Assembly: GCA_031360885.1 (NCBI GenBank)
Contig: JANMCC010000197.1
Location: 1-64,000, forward strand
Source of the DNA: Schlegelella_A sp031360885
Lineage (GTDB): Bacteria; Pseudomonadota; Gammaproteobacteria; Burkholderiales; Burkholderiaceae_C
Direction: 5' to 3'
DNA: 64,000 nucleotides
Made by a program: the position numbers and the translations under genes. The notes beneath the pieces were generated by a model. That model was not told the DNA's origin. It was given only the letters and a program-made list of their open reading frames with translations, and did not search any database. Of the stretch, positions 17,148 through 25,378 are shown piece after piece; position 1 is the stretch's first letter, and the number at the start of each line of letters is the position of its first letter.

Positions 17148-17768
17148 ATGAAGCAGTGGCGGCTCGTGCTCGGCATGGTGGCGGGCATCGGCCTCGCGGC
17201 CGCCTGCCAGGACGCCGCGTTCGCCAGGATGAACAAGTGCGTCGATCCGGTGACCAAGGCGGTGACGCTGTCCGACTTGCCGTGCAAGGAGTCGCTCGCG
17301 CCGACGCCGGCACAGGCTGCCGCGAGCGCGGAGGCTGACCGGCAGGCGGAGATCGAAGAAGCGGGCCGGCAGGCCGCGCGCCGCGCCGACCGGCAGTTGC
17401 GCGACAAGTACCCCGACCAGGCCTCGCACCGACGCGCCCACCACAACGAGCTGCTCGAGGTGAGCCGGATGTTGCGCGGACCGACCGCGCGCTACCGGGA
17501 GCTGGTGGAGCAGCGCAAGCCGCTCGACGTCCAGGCGGCGTTCTATGTCGGCAAGCCCCTGCCGCTCGAGCTGAAGCGCAAGTTCGACGCCAACGAGGCG
17601 GCGTTCGCCGCGCTGGTCGACGTGTTCCGCGGCCTGCAGCTCGAAGTCGCCGCCATCGATGCGCAGTTCGGCAACGAGCGGGCCCGCCTCAGCCGCCTGT
17701 GGGCGGGCGCGCCGCCGGGATCGATGGGTCCGCTGCCGGCGGCTTCGGCGCCGAGCCTGCCGCGCTAG
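17148..17768 (+). CDS. Hypothetical secreted protein with DUF4124-like start
   Basis: 206 residues. A signal peptide (MKQWRLVLGMVAGIGLAAAC, cleaved near AFA) is followed by MNKCVDPVTKAVTLSDLPC, the short two-cysteine pattern seen at the beginning of DUF4124-type proteins. The middle is rich in Ala, Glu, Arg and Gln and probably a long helix; the end is proline/alanine-rich. An upstream in-frame ATG (17136) adds four residues. The stop lies 7 bp from the convergent GGDEF gene. Function unknown. Confidence 0.68.
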   Translation: MKQWRLVLGMVAGIGLAAACQDAAFARMNKCVDPVTKAVTLSDLPCKESLAPTPAQAAASAEADRQAEIEEAGRQAARRADRQLRDKYPDQASHRRAHHNELLEVSRMLRGPTARYRELVEQRKPLDVQAAFYVGKPLPLELKRKFDANEAAFAALVDVFRGLQLEVAAIDAQFGNERARLSRLWAGAPPGSMGPLPAASAPSLPR

Positions 17769-17775
17769 CGACCGC

Positions 17776-18948
17776 TCAGGCGGCCTGCAGCCGCGAGTCG
17801 ACCGACTCGAGGGTCCGCGAGCGGCCCTGCGCCTTGGCGCTGTAGAGCGTGGTGTCGGCGCGGCGCAGCATCGCCTCGAGCGAATCGTCGGCCGTGTTGC
17901 GGACGGCGATGCCGGCGCTGTAGGCGAGCGGAAAGCCGAGCTCGCGCTCGGCCACGGCGTCGACGTAGCCGCGCAGGCGCACGTCGAAGGCGTTGGCGGC
18001 GGCGTTCTCGGCGTGGTTCATCAGCACGCAGAACTCCTCGCCGCCGTAGCGGCCGACCAGGTCGCCCGGACGCACCGCCGCCTCGAGCGCGCGGGCCACG
18101 AACGACAGGGCGCGGTCGCCGGCGGCGTGGCCGCGGGTGTCGTTGATCTGCTTGAAGTGATCGAGGTCGATCATCAGCACCGCCACCGGGTAGGCGTAGC
18201 GCACGCTGACCGCGAGCTCGGTGGCGGCGCGAGTCATCCAGGCGCCGCGGTTGAGCACGCCGGTCAGGCCGTCGACCGTGGCGAGCCGCTCGAGCTCGCG
18301 CGCCGCCTCGTCGCGATGCGCGAGCAGCACCGCCATCAGCGAGAGCACGGTCGTCGCGTTGGCGATGATCGCGAACGCGTAGTTCACCGGATGCGGCGCG
18401 AGGAAGGTCGGATAGCTCTCGGTGAAGAACGCGCCGAGGATGCCGCGCCACAGCGTGACGACCATCTGCGCGAGCAGGCTCGCCACCAGCAGCCAGCGCC
18501 AGCGGCCGACCGCCACCACAGGCTTGCGCCACACGGTGGCGACGAGCAGGGCCATCTGCAGGGTGAGCAGGCCGTTCGCCCAGCCGACGCGAAACGGGTA
18601 GCTCGAAAAGCCGAGGAAGTAGCCGAGCGGCATGACGATGGCGATCCGCAGCGGCCAACGACTGATGCCGGCGCGGCCGCACCAGAGCTCGAACGCGGCG
18701 GCGTTGAGCGCCAGGCCGCCGGCGATTCCGGCCATCGCCAGGGTCGAGAGCGTCCGGTCGCCGAGCGACCCGGGATCGGCGAGGCCCGAGGCCAGCAGGA
18801 GCGCCCAGGCGACGCCCTGGACGACGACGCCGGCCTGGGCACGGCGTGCCGGCTCGTTGACCTGCCCCATCACCGCCGGCAGCGCCACCGCCATGGTCAC
18901 CATGCACACCGTCATGGCGAAGAGCAGCGTGGCGATGTCCAGGTGCAT
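17776..18948 (-). CDS. Membrane diguanylate cyclase (GGDEF)
   Basis: 390 residues. Six or seven hydrophobic segments occupy residues 1-215, then a GGDEF domain from about 225. The active site reads GGEEF within LVGRYGGEEFCVLM. The inhibitory site RPGD lies five residues before it, so product feedback by c-di-GMP is expected. Substrate-binding and metal residues in MIDLDHFKQINDTRGHAAGD are intact, so it should make c-di-GMP from two GTP. The N-terminal membrane part does not match a named sensor confidently. Confidence 0.92.
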   Translation of the reverse strand: MHLDIATLLFAMTVCMVTMAVALPAVMGQVNEPARRAQAGVVVQGVAWALLLASGLADPGSLGDRTLSTLAMAGIAGGLALNAAAFELWCGRAGISRWPLRIAIVMPLGYFLGFSSYPFRVGWANGLLTLQMALLVATVWRKPVVAVGRWRWLLVASLLAQMVVTLWRGILGAFFTESYPTFLAPHPVNYAFAIIANATTVLSLMAVLLAHRDEAARELERLATVDGLTGVLNRGAWMTRAATELAVSVRYAYPVAVLMIDLDHFKQINDTRGHAAGDRALSFVARALEAAVRPGDLVGRYGGEEFCVLMNHAENAAANAFDVRLRGYVDAVAERELGFPLAYSAGIAVRNTADDSLEAMLRRADTTLYSAKAQGRSRTLESVDSRLQAA

Positions 18949-19123
18949 GCGGAAGGGGAAGCGTCATCCGGCGAGGAGGGACCGGCGTCGCTGGATTGTC
19001 CGGGCTGCGAGCGCCCGCGAAGGGCCGCCGGGACGGGCCGGCGAGAGACACCGGCGACTTCAGCGCAAAGCGTCACGAAGTCAGTTTGCCCGCGGCACGG
19101 CGAAGGCCCCGCCGGCCAAACCC

Positions 19124-20035
19124 TCAGAGCTCCGGCTCGGTCTCCTGCAGCGCCTCGTAGAGCTTCTCGAACGCGGCGTCGGGCTGGCCGTCGGCGCCGG
19201 TATAGAGCGCCTTCACCGCCGGAGGCAGCGCCGCCCAGGCCACCGCCGCCTCGTGGTTCTGCGCGATGGCGACCGCCAGTCCGCAGGCGCCGCGCAGGGC
19301 GAGGTCCAGCGGCGATGCGCTGCCGGCGGCAGGCTGGGCCTCGTTGCGGATCGTGTCGGCCACGGCCTGGGGGAAGCCGATCGTCTCGACCCAGATGGCG
19401 CCGACCGTCGGATGATCGGTGCCGAAGTTGTCGCGCTCGATCGCGGCCAGCTCGGCGCCGCGGACCGGGGCATAGCCGGTCAGGACGAAGTCGGCGATGT
19501 CCGGGTAGGTCTGGCAGAGGATCAGGTGGCCGGTGGCGTGCAGCAGGCCGCAGATGTAGGCTTCTTCGGGATCGGCGCCGAGGCGCGAGGCGAGCTTGTT
19601 GGCGGCGGTCGCTGCGACCAGGGCATCGCGCCAGAAGGCGGGCAGCTCGATGCCCGGGATCTTGCGGAAGGTCGAGGAGACGCCGCAGGCGACGATCAGC
19701 CGGTTGAGGGCCTGCATGCCGATCATCGCCACCGCCGCGTCGATCGATGCCATCGAACGCTGGCCGCCGAAGAACGACGAGTTCGCCAGGCGCAGCACCT
19801 TGGCGCTCAGCACCGGGTCCTTGGCCAGGCCCTGGGCGATGGTCCGGGTATCGACGTCGGGATCGCGCAGCGCGGCGATCAGCTGCTGGACCACGCGCGG
19901 GATCGTCGGCAGCTCGACCTTGCCGGCGGCGATGTCGTTGATGAAGTTGGGCGTGTTCGGGTTGTGGGCCGGTTTCGCCTCGGCGGCCGGCTTCGGCGGT
20001 TCGAGGCTGAATGCCGGGACATACGCGTGACTCAT
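19124..20035 (-). CDS. HDOD-domain signalling protein
   Basis: 303 residues. After a proline/alanine-rich leader of ~30 residues comes an HDOD domain: LPTIPRVVQQLIAALRDPDV, KDPVLSAKVLRLANSSFFGG, SIDAAVAMIGMQALNRLIVA and the degenerate HD-like YICGLLHATGHLIL. HDOD proteins lack HD-phosphohydrolase catalysis and act in signalling or stress regulation. The start at 20035 was chosen because the upstream open frame is only the shadow of the neighbouring gene. It lies near a GGDEF gene on the same strand (175-bp gap), which suggests but does not prove linkage to c-di-GMP. Confidence 0.88.
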   Translation of the reverse strand: MSHAYVPAFSLEPPKPAAEAKPAHNPNTPNFINDIAAGKVELPTIPRVVQQLIAALRDPDVDTRTIAQGLAKDPVLSAKVLRLANSSFFGGQRSMASIDAAVAMIGMQALNRLIVACGVSSTFRKIPGIELPAFWRDALVAATAANKLASRLGADPEEAYICGLLHATGHLILCQTYPDIADFVLTGYAPVRGAELAAIERDNFGTDHPTVGAIWVETIGFPQAVADTIRNEAQPAAGSASPLDLALRGACGLAVAIAQNHEAAVAWAALPPAVKALYTGADGQPDAAFEKLYEALQETEPEL

Positions 20036-20181
20036 CTCGTCTCTCTCGGCAACTCGAAGGTGAGCGACGAAGTGTTCCCCATGGCGCGCCGCTCTGCCCG
20101 CGGAACAGGGTCGCGAATCGCGGCTTTCTTCGCGCTTCCGCCGAGCGCGGCAGTCAGGGCGACGGCGCTGCGGCCGCGGGC

Positions 20182-20841
20182 TCAGCCCGAGATGCTGATG
20201 CGCAGGACCCGCCCGCTGCGCGGATCGATCTCGCAGTCGAAGCCGAGCAGGCGCGACGGCGAGTCGATCGTCGGCACCGCCTGCACGCTGCCGTGCAGCA
20301 GGGCGCTGCTGGCGCTGGGCTGGCGAAAGGTGCGCGTCCGCGGGTCGAAAGCGATCTGCGAGACGCGCGGCCAGCGCTCCTTGAGGGCGGCCACCGCGCT
20401 CGACTCGCAGGCCGCGGGCGAGAGCTGGCTCAGGTCGGGCTCGGCGGGAGGACGCGGCGGCGGCGCCTTGGCGGCCACCGGCGTCGTGTCGCGCAGGACC
20501 AGGCCGACCGCCTCGAGCGTGCGCTGATCGACGTTGCAGGTATAGGCGAAGCTGCGCATGCCGCTCGCGGTGCGCCAGCGGCCGGCTCCGCGCAGCACCT
20601 GCTGGCCGTCGATGGCCGGCTCCTGCTGCACGCTCGGCGGGCCGTTGAAGATCACCTCGGCCGGCTCGCGCGCCGACGCGGGCACCGCCTGGCGCGCCGA
20701 GCGCTCGCACGCTTCCACGGCCGCGGCCGACGCGGTCTCGGGAACGATGCTGCCGACCTGGGCGTGCGCGCCGGGCAGGGCGCCGACGAGCCCGATCGCG
20801 ACCAGCGGAGCGGCGAGGCGAAGACGGAACGGCGAGCGCAT
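20182..20841 (-). CDS. Hypothetical periplasmic protein with internal duplication
   Basis: 219 residues with a signal peptide (MRSPFRLRLAAPLVAIGLVG, cleaved near AHA). The mature protein appears to be two copies of a ~75-residue unit: residues ~45-120 (AVEACERSARQAV ... FAYTCNVDQRTLEAVGLVL) and ~140-219 (SPAACESSAVAAL ... LGFDCEIDPRSGRVLRISI). Each has a Cys near its start and one near its end, suggesting one disulfide per unit. A longer start at 20883 exists but would bury the signal peptide. Function unknown. Confidence 0.68.
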   Translation of the reverse strand: MRSPFRLRLAAPLVAIGLVGALPGAHAQVGSIVPETASAAAVEACERSARQAVPASAREPAEVIFNGPPSVQQEPAIDGQQVLRGAGRWRTASGMRSFAYTCNVDQRTLEAVGLVLRDTTPVAAKAPPPRPPAEPDLSQLSPAACESSAVAALKERWPRVSQIAFDPRTRTFRQPSASSALLHGSVQAVPTIDSPSRLLGFDCEIDPRSGRVLRISISG

Positions 20842-20978
20842 GACCGGAGTGTGAAGCAGGGCGCGGCGTCTCGCCAGCGGCACGACCCCCTTGGGCCGGG
20901 GAAGCGACGTTGCTATCGTTACCAGATGCGCGTTTTTTCCCTTGCCGCACTCTTCCCCTCACCGAAGGAGCCATCGTC

Positions 20979-21653
20979 ATGAAGCTGCACTACCACCCGA
21001 TCTCCACGACCTGCCGCACTCTCATGCTGTTCGCCGCCGAAAACGGCATTCCGCTGGAGATGCAGGTGGTCGACCTGTTCACCGGCGAGCACATGCAGCC
21101 GAAGTACGCGGGGCTCAACCCCAACCGCCTGATCCCGACCCTGGAGGACGGCGACTTCGTGCTGACCGAGAACTCGGCGATCCTGAAATACCTGGCCGAG
21201 AAGACCGGCTCGCCGGCCTACCCGAAGGACCTGCAGAAGCGGGCGCGCGTCAACGAGCGCATGGACTGGACCAGCACCCAGCTCTGCAGCGACCTGGTCT
21301 ACGGCCTGGTCTATCCGCAGATCTTCGACAGCCACAAGCGGCGCAGCGACGAGGCCCAGGCCGCCACGCTGGAACGCGCGAAAGAACGTGCGCAGACCTG
21401 GCTCGCGGTGCTCGACGAGCACATCCTCGGCCCGGGCAGCAATTACCTGTGCGGCGACGCGCTGACGATCGCCGACTACCATGCGGTGTCGTACGTGGCG
21501 CTGGCCGAGGTGATCGGCAGCGACCTCGCCGCCTACCCCAACGTCAAGGCCTGGCTCGCCCGCATGAAGTCGCTGAAGAGCTGGCCGCAGGTGTTCGCGG
21601 TGATCGACGGCTACGCCGCCACGCTCAAGGACAAGGCCATGGTGGCCGTCTGA
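20979..21653 (+). CDS. Glutathione S-transferase family protein
   Basis: 224 residues: an N-terminal thioredoxin-like domain (residues 1-80) with LNPNRLIPTLEDGDFVLTENSAILKYL, the cis-proline and glutathione-binding ENSAI motif, then an all-helical domain with LCGDALTIADYHAVSYV. It would conjugate glutathione to, or reductively process, an electrophile. GAAGGAG lies close upstream of the ATG at 20979, which decides against the open-frame extension to 20910. It is followed after 31 bp by a VOC gene and then a GloB-like gene, an apparent glutathione-linked detoxification operon. Confidence 0.93.
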   Translation: MKLHYHPISTTCRTLMLFAAENGIPLEMQVVDLFTGEHMQPKYAGLNPNRLIPTLEDGDFVLTENSAILKYLAEKTGSPAYPKDLQKRARVNERMDWTSTQLCSDLVYGLVYPQIFDSHKRRSDEAQAATLERAKERAQTWLAVLDEHILGPGSNYLCGDALTIADYHAVSYVALAEVIGSDLAAYPNVKAWLARMKSLKSWPQVFAVIDGYAATLKDKAMVAV

Positions 21654-21684
21654 TCCCGACCACCCGGAGTTCGAGGAGCGCGTC

Positions 21685-22173
21685 ATGATCCGCAAGCTGC
21701 ACCACAACGCCTACCGCTGCCGCGACTCGGAAGAGACGCGCCGGTTCTACGAAGACTTCCTCGGCCTGCCGCTGGTGCAGGCGTTCGAGATCGGCCGCAC
21801 CAAGACCGGCCGCGAGACGCATGCGCTGCACACCTTCTACCGGCTCGACGACGGCTCTCACCTCGCCTTCTTCGAAACTGCCGACATGCCGTTCGAGTTC
21901 AAGGCGCAGCACGACTTCGACCTGCACATCGCGCTCGAGGTCGGCGCCGAGGCGCTGCCGGCGATGCTGGCCAAGGGGCGCGAGCACGGCATCGAGTGCC
22001 GAGGACCTTCGGACCACGGGATGATCGACTCGATCTACTTCCGCGATCCGAACGGCTACGTCATCGAGCTCTGCGCCAGGCGCGCCGACCACGACGCGCA
22101 GATGGACCCGGCGAGCAACGGCGCGAGCGCCACGCTGCAGCGCTGGACCGCGGGAAAAAGGGAGCACGCATGA
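21685..22173 (+). CDS. Glyoxalase/VOC-superfamily protein
   Basis: 162 residues. The vicinal oxygen chelate fold is read from MIRKLHHNAYRCRDSEETRR through the paired beta-alpha-beta modules, with candidate metal ligands H7 and the C-terminal YVIELC glutamate. Substrates of this broad family include hemithioacetals and catechols. Between a GST and a hydroxyacylglutathione hydrolase-like gene, a glyoxalase I-type role is plausible, but the sequence is not classical GloA. GAGGAG precedes the ATG. It overlaps the next gene by 4 bp. Confidence 0.85.
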   Translation: MIRKLHHNAYRCRDSEETRRFYEDFLGLPLVQAFEIGRTKTGRETHALHTFYRLDDGSHLAFFETADMPFEFKAQHDFDLHIALEVGAEALPAMLAKGREHGIECRGPSDHGMIDSIYFRDPNGYVIELCARRADHDAQMDPASNGASATLQRWTAGKREHA

Positions 22174-22961
22174 TCGTCGAGCGCATCTGGACCGGCAACG
22201 CCTACCGCAACTACAACTACCTGATCGCCTGCCCGGAGAGCGGCGAGGCGCTGGCGATCGATCCGCTGGACAGCGAGAAGTGCCTGAACGCGGCCCGGGT
22301 GAAGGGCTGGCAGATCACGCAGATCCTGAACACGCACGAGCACCACGACCACACCGGCGGCAATGCGGCGGTGGTCGCCGCGACCGGCGCCAAGGTGATC
22401 GCGCACCACCAGGCCGGGTCGCGCATCGCCGGGATGGATCGCGGCGTCAAGGCCGGCGACGTGATCAAGGTCGGCAAGACCGTCGAGCTCGAATGCTTGG
22501 ACACGCCGGGCCACACGATGTGCCACATCTGCCTGCGCTCGCACACGGAGCAGCCCGCCCTCTTCTCCGGCGACACGCTGTTCAACGCCGGCGCCGGCAA
22601 CTGCCACAACGGCGGCAATGCGGAAGACCTGTACGCCACCTTCGTCGAGCAGCTCGCCAGGCTGCCCGACGACACGCGCGTCTACCCGGGCCACGATTAC
22701 ATCGAGAACAACCTGCGCTTCACGCTGGCGCGCGAGCCCGACAACGCCGCCGCGAAGGCGCTGCTGCCCGCGGTGGCGGGCCAGGACCCGGCGACCGCCC
22801 GCGGGACCACGCGGGGGGGGGAGAAGACGATCAACACCTTCCTGCGCCTGCGAAGCCCCGGCGTGATCGCCGAGCTGCGCGAGGCCTTTCCCGAGCTGCC
22901 CGAGAACCCGGATCCGAAGACGGTGTTCGTCAAGCTGCGCGAGCTGCGCAACAGCTGGTGA
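22170..22961 (+). CDS. Hydroxyacylglutathione hydrolase-like metallo-beta-lactamase-fold protein
   Basis: 263 residues, the size of glyoxalase II. The zinc motif THEHHDHTGG lies near residue 53, followed by DTPGHTMCHICL, FSGDTLFNAGAGNCHNG and VYPGHDYIENNLRF, as in GloB, which hydrolyses S-lactoylglutathione. The start is coupled to the VOC gene (ATGA). The C-terminal part (INTFLRLRSPGV) fits the glyoxalase II tail. The preceding VOC and GST genes make a complete glutathione-dependent aldehyde detoxification set. Confidence 0.88.
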   Translation: MIVERIWTGNAYRNYNYLIACPESGEALAIDPLDSEKCLNAARVKGWQITQILNTHEHHDHTGGNAAVVAATGAKVIAHHQAGSRIAGMDRGVKAGDVIKVGKTVELECLDTPGHTMCHICLRSHTEQPALFSGDTLFNAGAGNCHNGGNAEDLYATFVEQLARLPDDTRVYPGHDYIENNLRFTLAREPDNAAAKALLPAVAGQDPATARGTTRGGEKTINTFLRLRSPGVIAELREAFPELPENPDPKTVFVKLRELRNSW

Positions 22962-23005
22962 CCGGCGGCGGGATCGACAAGCAATTCAACGAAGGAGTGC
23001 AGCGG

Positions 23006-23821
23006 ATGGCGATGGACGTGGTGGACTACGAGATCAAGGGCGCGGAGATGCAGTTCGTCGAGGTCGAGCTCGACCCGGGCGAGGCGGCGATCGGCGAGGC
23101 CGGCAGCATGATGTTCATGGACGCCGGTATCCAGATGGACACCTTGTTCGGCGACGGCTCGGCCTCGCAGGGCAGCGGCCTCTTCGGCAAGCTGCTCGGC
23201 GCGGGCAAGCGCCTGGTCACGGGCGAATCGCTCTTCACCACGGTCTACACCAACGGCGCTTCGGCCAAGCGGCGCGTGGCCTTCGCCGCGCCCTACCCCG
23301 GCAAGATCCTGCCGATGGACCTGCGCCAGCTCGGCGGCACCCTGATCTGCCAGAAGGACGCGTTCCTCTGCGCCGCGCGTGGCGTCTCGCTCGGCATCTA
23401 CTTCCAGCAGAAGCTCTCGGTCGGCTTCTTCGGCGGCGAGGGCTTCATCATGCAGAAGCTCGACGGCGACGGCCTCGCCTTCGTGCATGCCGGCGGCACG
23501 GTGGAAAGGCGCGAGCTGCAGGCCGGCCAGACGCTCTTCATCGACACCGGCTGCATCGTCGCGCTGACGCCGAGCGTCAGCTTCGAGATCCAGTACGTCG
23601 GCAAGATCAAGACCGCGCTCTTCGGTGGCGAGGGCCTGTTCTTCGCCAAGGTCACCGGGCCCGGCACGGTGTGGCTGCAGAGCCTGCCGTTCTCGCGCCT
23701 GGCGTCGCGCGTGTTCGCCGCGGCGCCGCAGCGCGGCGGCTCGCGCGAGGAAGGCTCTGTTCTCGGCGCCGGCGCGATCGGCGGGGTGCTGGGCGGGATC
23801 TTCGGCGGCGACGACGAGTAG
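23006..23821 (+). CDS. AIM24/TIGR00266-family protein
   Basis: 271 residues. A beta-rich trypsin-RNA-binding-attenuator-like fold typical of the AIM24 family, with EAGSMMFMDAGIQMDT, PYPGKILPMDL, AARGVSLGIYFQQK and repeating glycine turns. The tail is glycine-rich (GAIGGVLGGIFGGDDE). The biochemical function of bacterial members is not settled. GAAGGAG eight bases before the ATG at 23006 supports this start. It is the last plus-strand gene before the convergent selO. Confidence 0.85.
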   Translation: MAMDVVDYEIKGAEMQFVEVELDPGEAAIGEAGSMMFMDAGIQMDTLFGDGSASQGSGLFGKLLGAGKRLVTGESLFTTVYTNGASAKRRVAFAAPYPGKILPMDLRQLGGTLICQKDAFLCAARGVSLGIYFQQKLSVGFFGGEGFIMQKLDGDGLAFVHAGGTVERRELQAGQTLFIDTGCIVALTPSVSFEIQYVGKIKTALFGGEGLFFAKVTGPGTVWLQSLPFSRLASRVFAAAPQRGGSREEGSVLGAGAIGGVLGGIFGGDDE

Positions 23822-23842
23822 CGGCGTCGGCGGCCCTCGCCA

Positions 23843-25357
23843 TCAGGTGCCGCAGAAGGTCTGGTAGCAGGCCGTGGCCTCGGCGGCCGCCGGCTCGGCA
23901 TAGCCGGCGTTGTCGGCGATCTCGTCGTAGGGACGGCGCAAGGCGTCGAGCAGCCGATCGAAGGGGCCGAGGTTGCCGTCGTCGGAAGCCGCGGCCAGCG
24001 CTTCCTCGACCCGATGGTTGCGCGGGATCAGCCACGGGTTGACGCGGCGCATGCGGGCGGCGCGCGCCTCGCCCGCCGCCGCGCCGCCGACGGCGCGGCC
24101 TTCCTCCTCGCGCGCGCAGCGCTCGCGCCAGCGCGCCAGCCACGCCTCGAGGTTGCTCGCGTCGGCGAACAGCGCGCGCAATGGCGCATCGTCGCCCGCG
24201 GCCGCGTCGGCGAGGCGGCGCCAGGCGAGCGTGAAGTCGGCTTGGCCGGCGTGCAGCAACTCCAGCCAGTCAGCGGCGAGCGCGGCGTCGGCGACCTCGG
24301 CGGCGCCGTCCACAGGCTGCAAGCCGAGCTTCGCGCGCTGGCCCTCGAGCAGGTGGCGGGCATACAGCGCCGGAAACGCCTCGATGACCGCCGTGGCCCG
24401 CGCCGCGGCCTCTTCGGGCTCGTCGGAGAAGAGCGGCAGCAGCGCCTCGGCCAGGCGCGTGAGGTTCCATTGCGCGATGCCGGGCTGGTTGCCGAAGGCA
24501 TAGCGGCCGTGGCGGTCGATCGAGCTGAACACCGCCGCCGGGTCGTAGGCCTCGACGAACGCGCAGGGACCGTAGTCGATGGTCTCGCCCGAGAGCGTCA
24601 TGTTGTCGGTGTTCATCACGCCGTGGATGAAGCCGACGTTCATCCACTGCGCGATCAGCGCGGCCTGGCGGGCGCACACGCGCTCGAGCAGCGCGGGAAA
24701 GCGGCCGGGCGTGCCGGCGAGGTCGGCGTCGTGGCGGGCGAGCGTGTACTCGGCGAGCTGGCGCACGCGGGCGACGTCGCCGCGGGCGGCGAAGAACTGG
24801 AAGGTGCCGACGCGGATGTGGCTCGCCGCCACGCGCGTGAGCACGGCGCCGGGCAGCACCGTCTCGCGCAGCACCGGCTGCCCGGTGGCCACGACGGCGA
24901 GCGCGCGCGTGGTCGGGATGCCGAGGGCGTGCATCGCTTCGCCGACGAGCACCTCGCGCAGCATCGGCCCGACCGCCGCCTTGCCGTCGCCGCCGCGCGA
25001 GAACGGGGTTCGGCCCGAGCCTTTCAGGGCGATGTCGCGGCGCCGGCCGACGCGGTCGATCACCTCGCCGAGCAGCACCGCCCGGCCGTCGCCGAGCTGC
25101 GGCGAGAAGCCGCCGAACTGATGGCCGGCATAGGCCTGGGCGATCGGCTCGGCGCCTTCGGGCAGCGCGTTGCCGGCGAACAGCGCGACGCCGGCCTCGC
25201 CGGCAAGCGCCGCGGCGTCGAGACCGAGCTCTTCGGCGAGCGCCGCGTTGAAGAACAGCGACTTCGGCTCGGGCGCGGCTTCGGGGCGCCAGGGCACGGA
25301 GAAGCCTTCGAGGTCGCGGGCGTAGGAGTTTTCGAGGGTAAAGGGGACGGCAGCCAT
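23843..25357 (-). CDS. selO: Protein adenylyltransferase SelO (YdiU family)
   Basis: 504 residues. A pseudokinase-fold enzyme that AMPylates proteins, linked to redox homeostasis. Typical segments: YAGHQFGGFSPQLGDGRAVLLG, DIALKGSGRTPFSRGGDGKA, GVMNTDNMTLSGETIDYGPC with the metal-binding aspartates, and the extreme C-terminus YQTFCGT, where a redox cysteine replaces the selenocysteine of animal SelO. The gene ends 21 bp after the convergent AIM24 gene. On its other side dabA ends 21 bp away, where base composition begins to change. Confidence 0.95.
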   Translation of the reverse strand: MAAVPFTLENSYARDLEGFSVPWRPEAAPEPKSLFFNAALAEELGLDAAALAGEAGVALFAGNALPEGAEPIAQAYAGHQFGGFSPQLGDGRAVLLGEVIDRVGRRRDIALKGSGRTPFSRGGDGKAAVGPMLREVLVGEAMHALGIPTTRALAVVATGQPVLRETVLPGAVLTRVAASHIRVGTFQFFAARGDVARVRQLAEYTLARHDADLAGTPGRFPALLERVCARQAALIAQWMNVGFIHGVMNTDNMTLSGETIDYGPCAFVEAYDPAAVFSSIDRHGRYAFGNQPGIAQWNLTRLAEALLPLFSDEPEEAAARATAVIEAFPALYARHLLEGQRAKLGLQPVDGAAEVADAALAADWLELLHAGQADFTLAWRRLADAAAGDDAPLRALFADASNLEAWLARWRERCAREEEGRAVGGAAAGEARAARMRRVNPWLIPRNHRVEEALAAASDDGNLGPFDRLLDALRRPYDEIADNAGYAEPAAAEATACYQTFCGT

Positions 25358-25378
25358 GGGGAGACCTGGAGGGACTGC

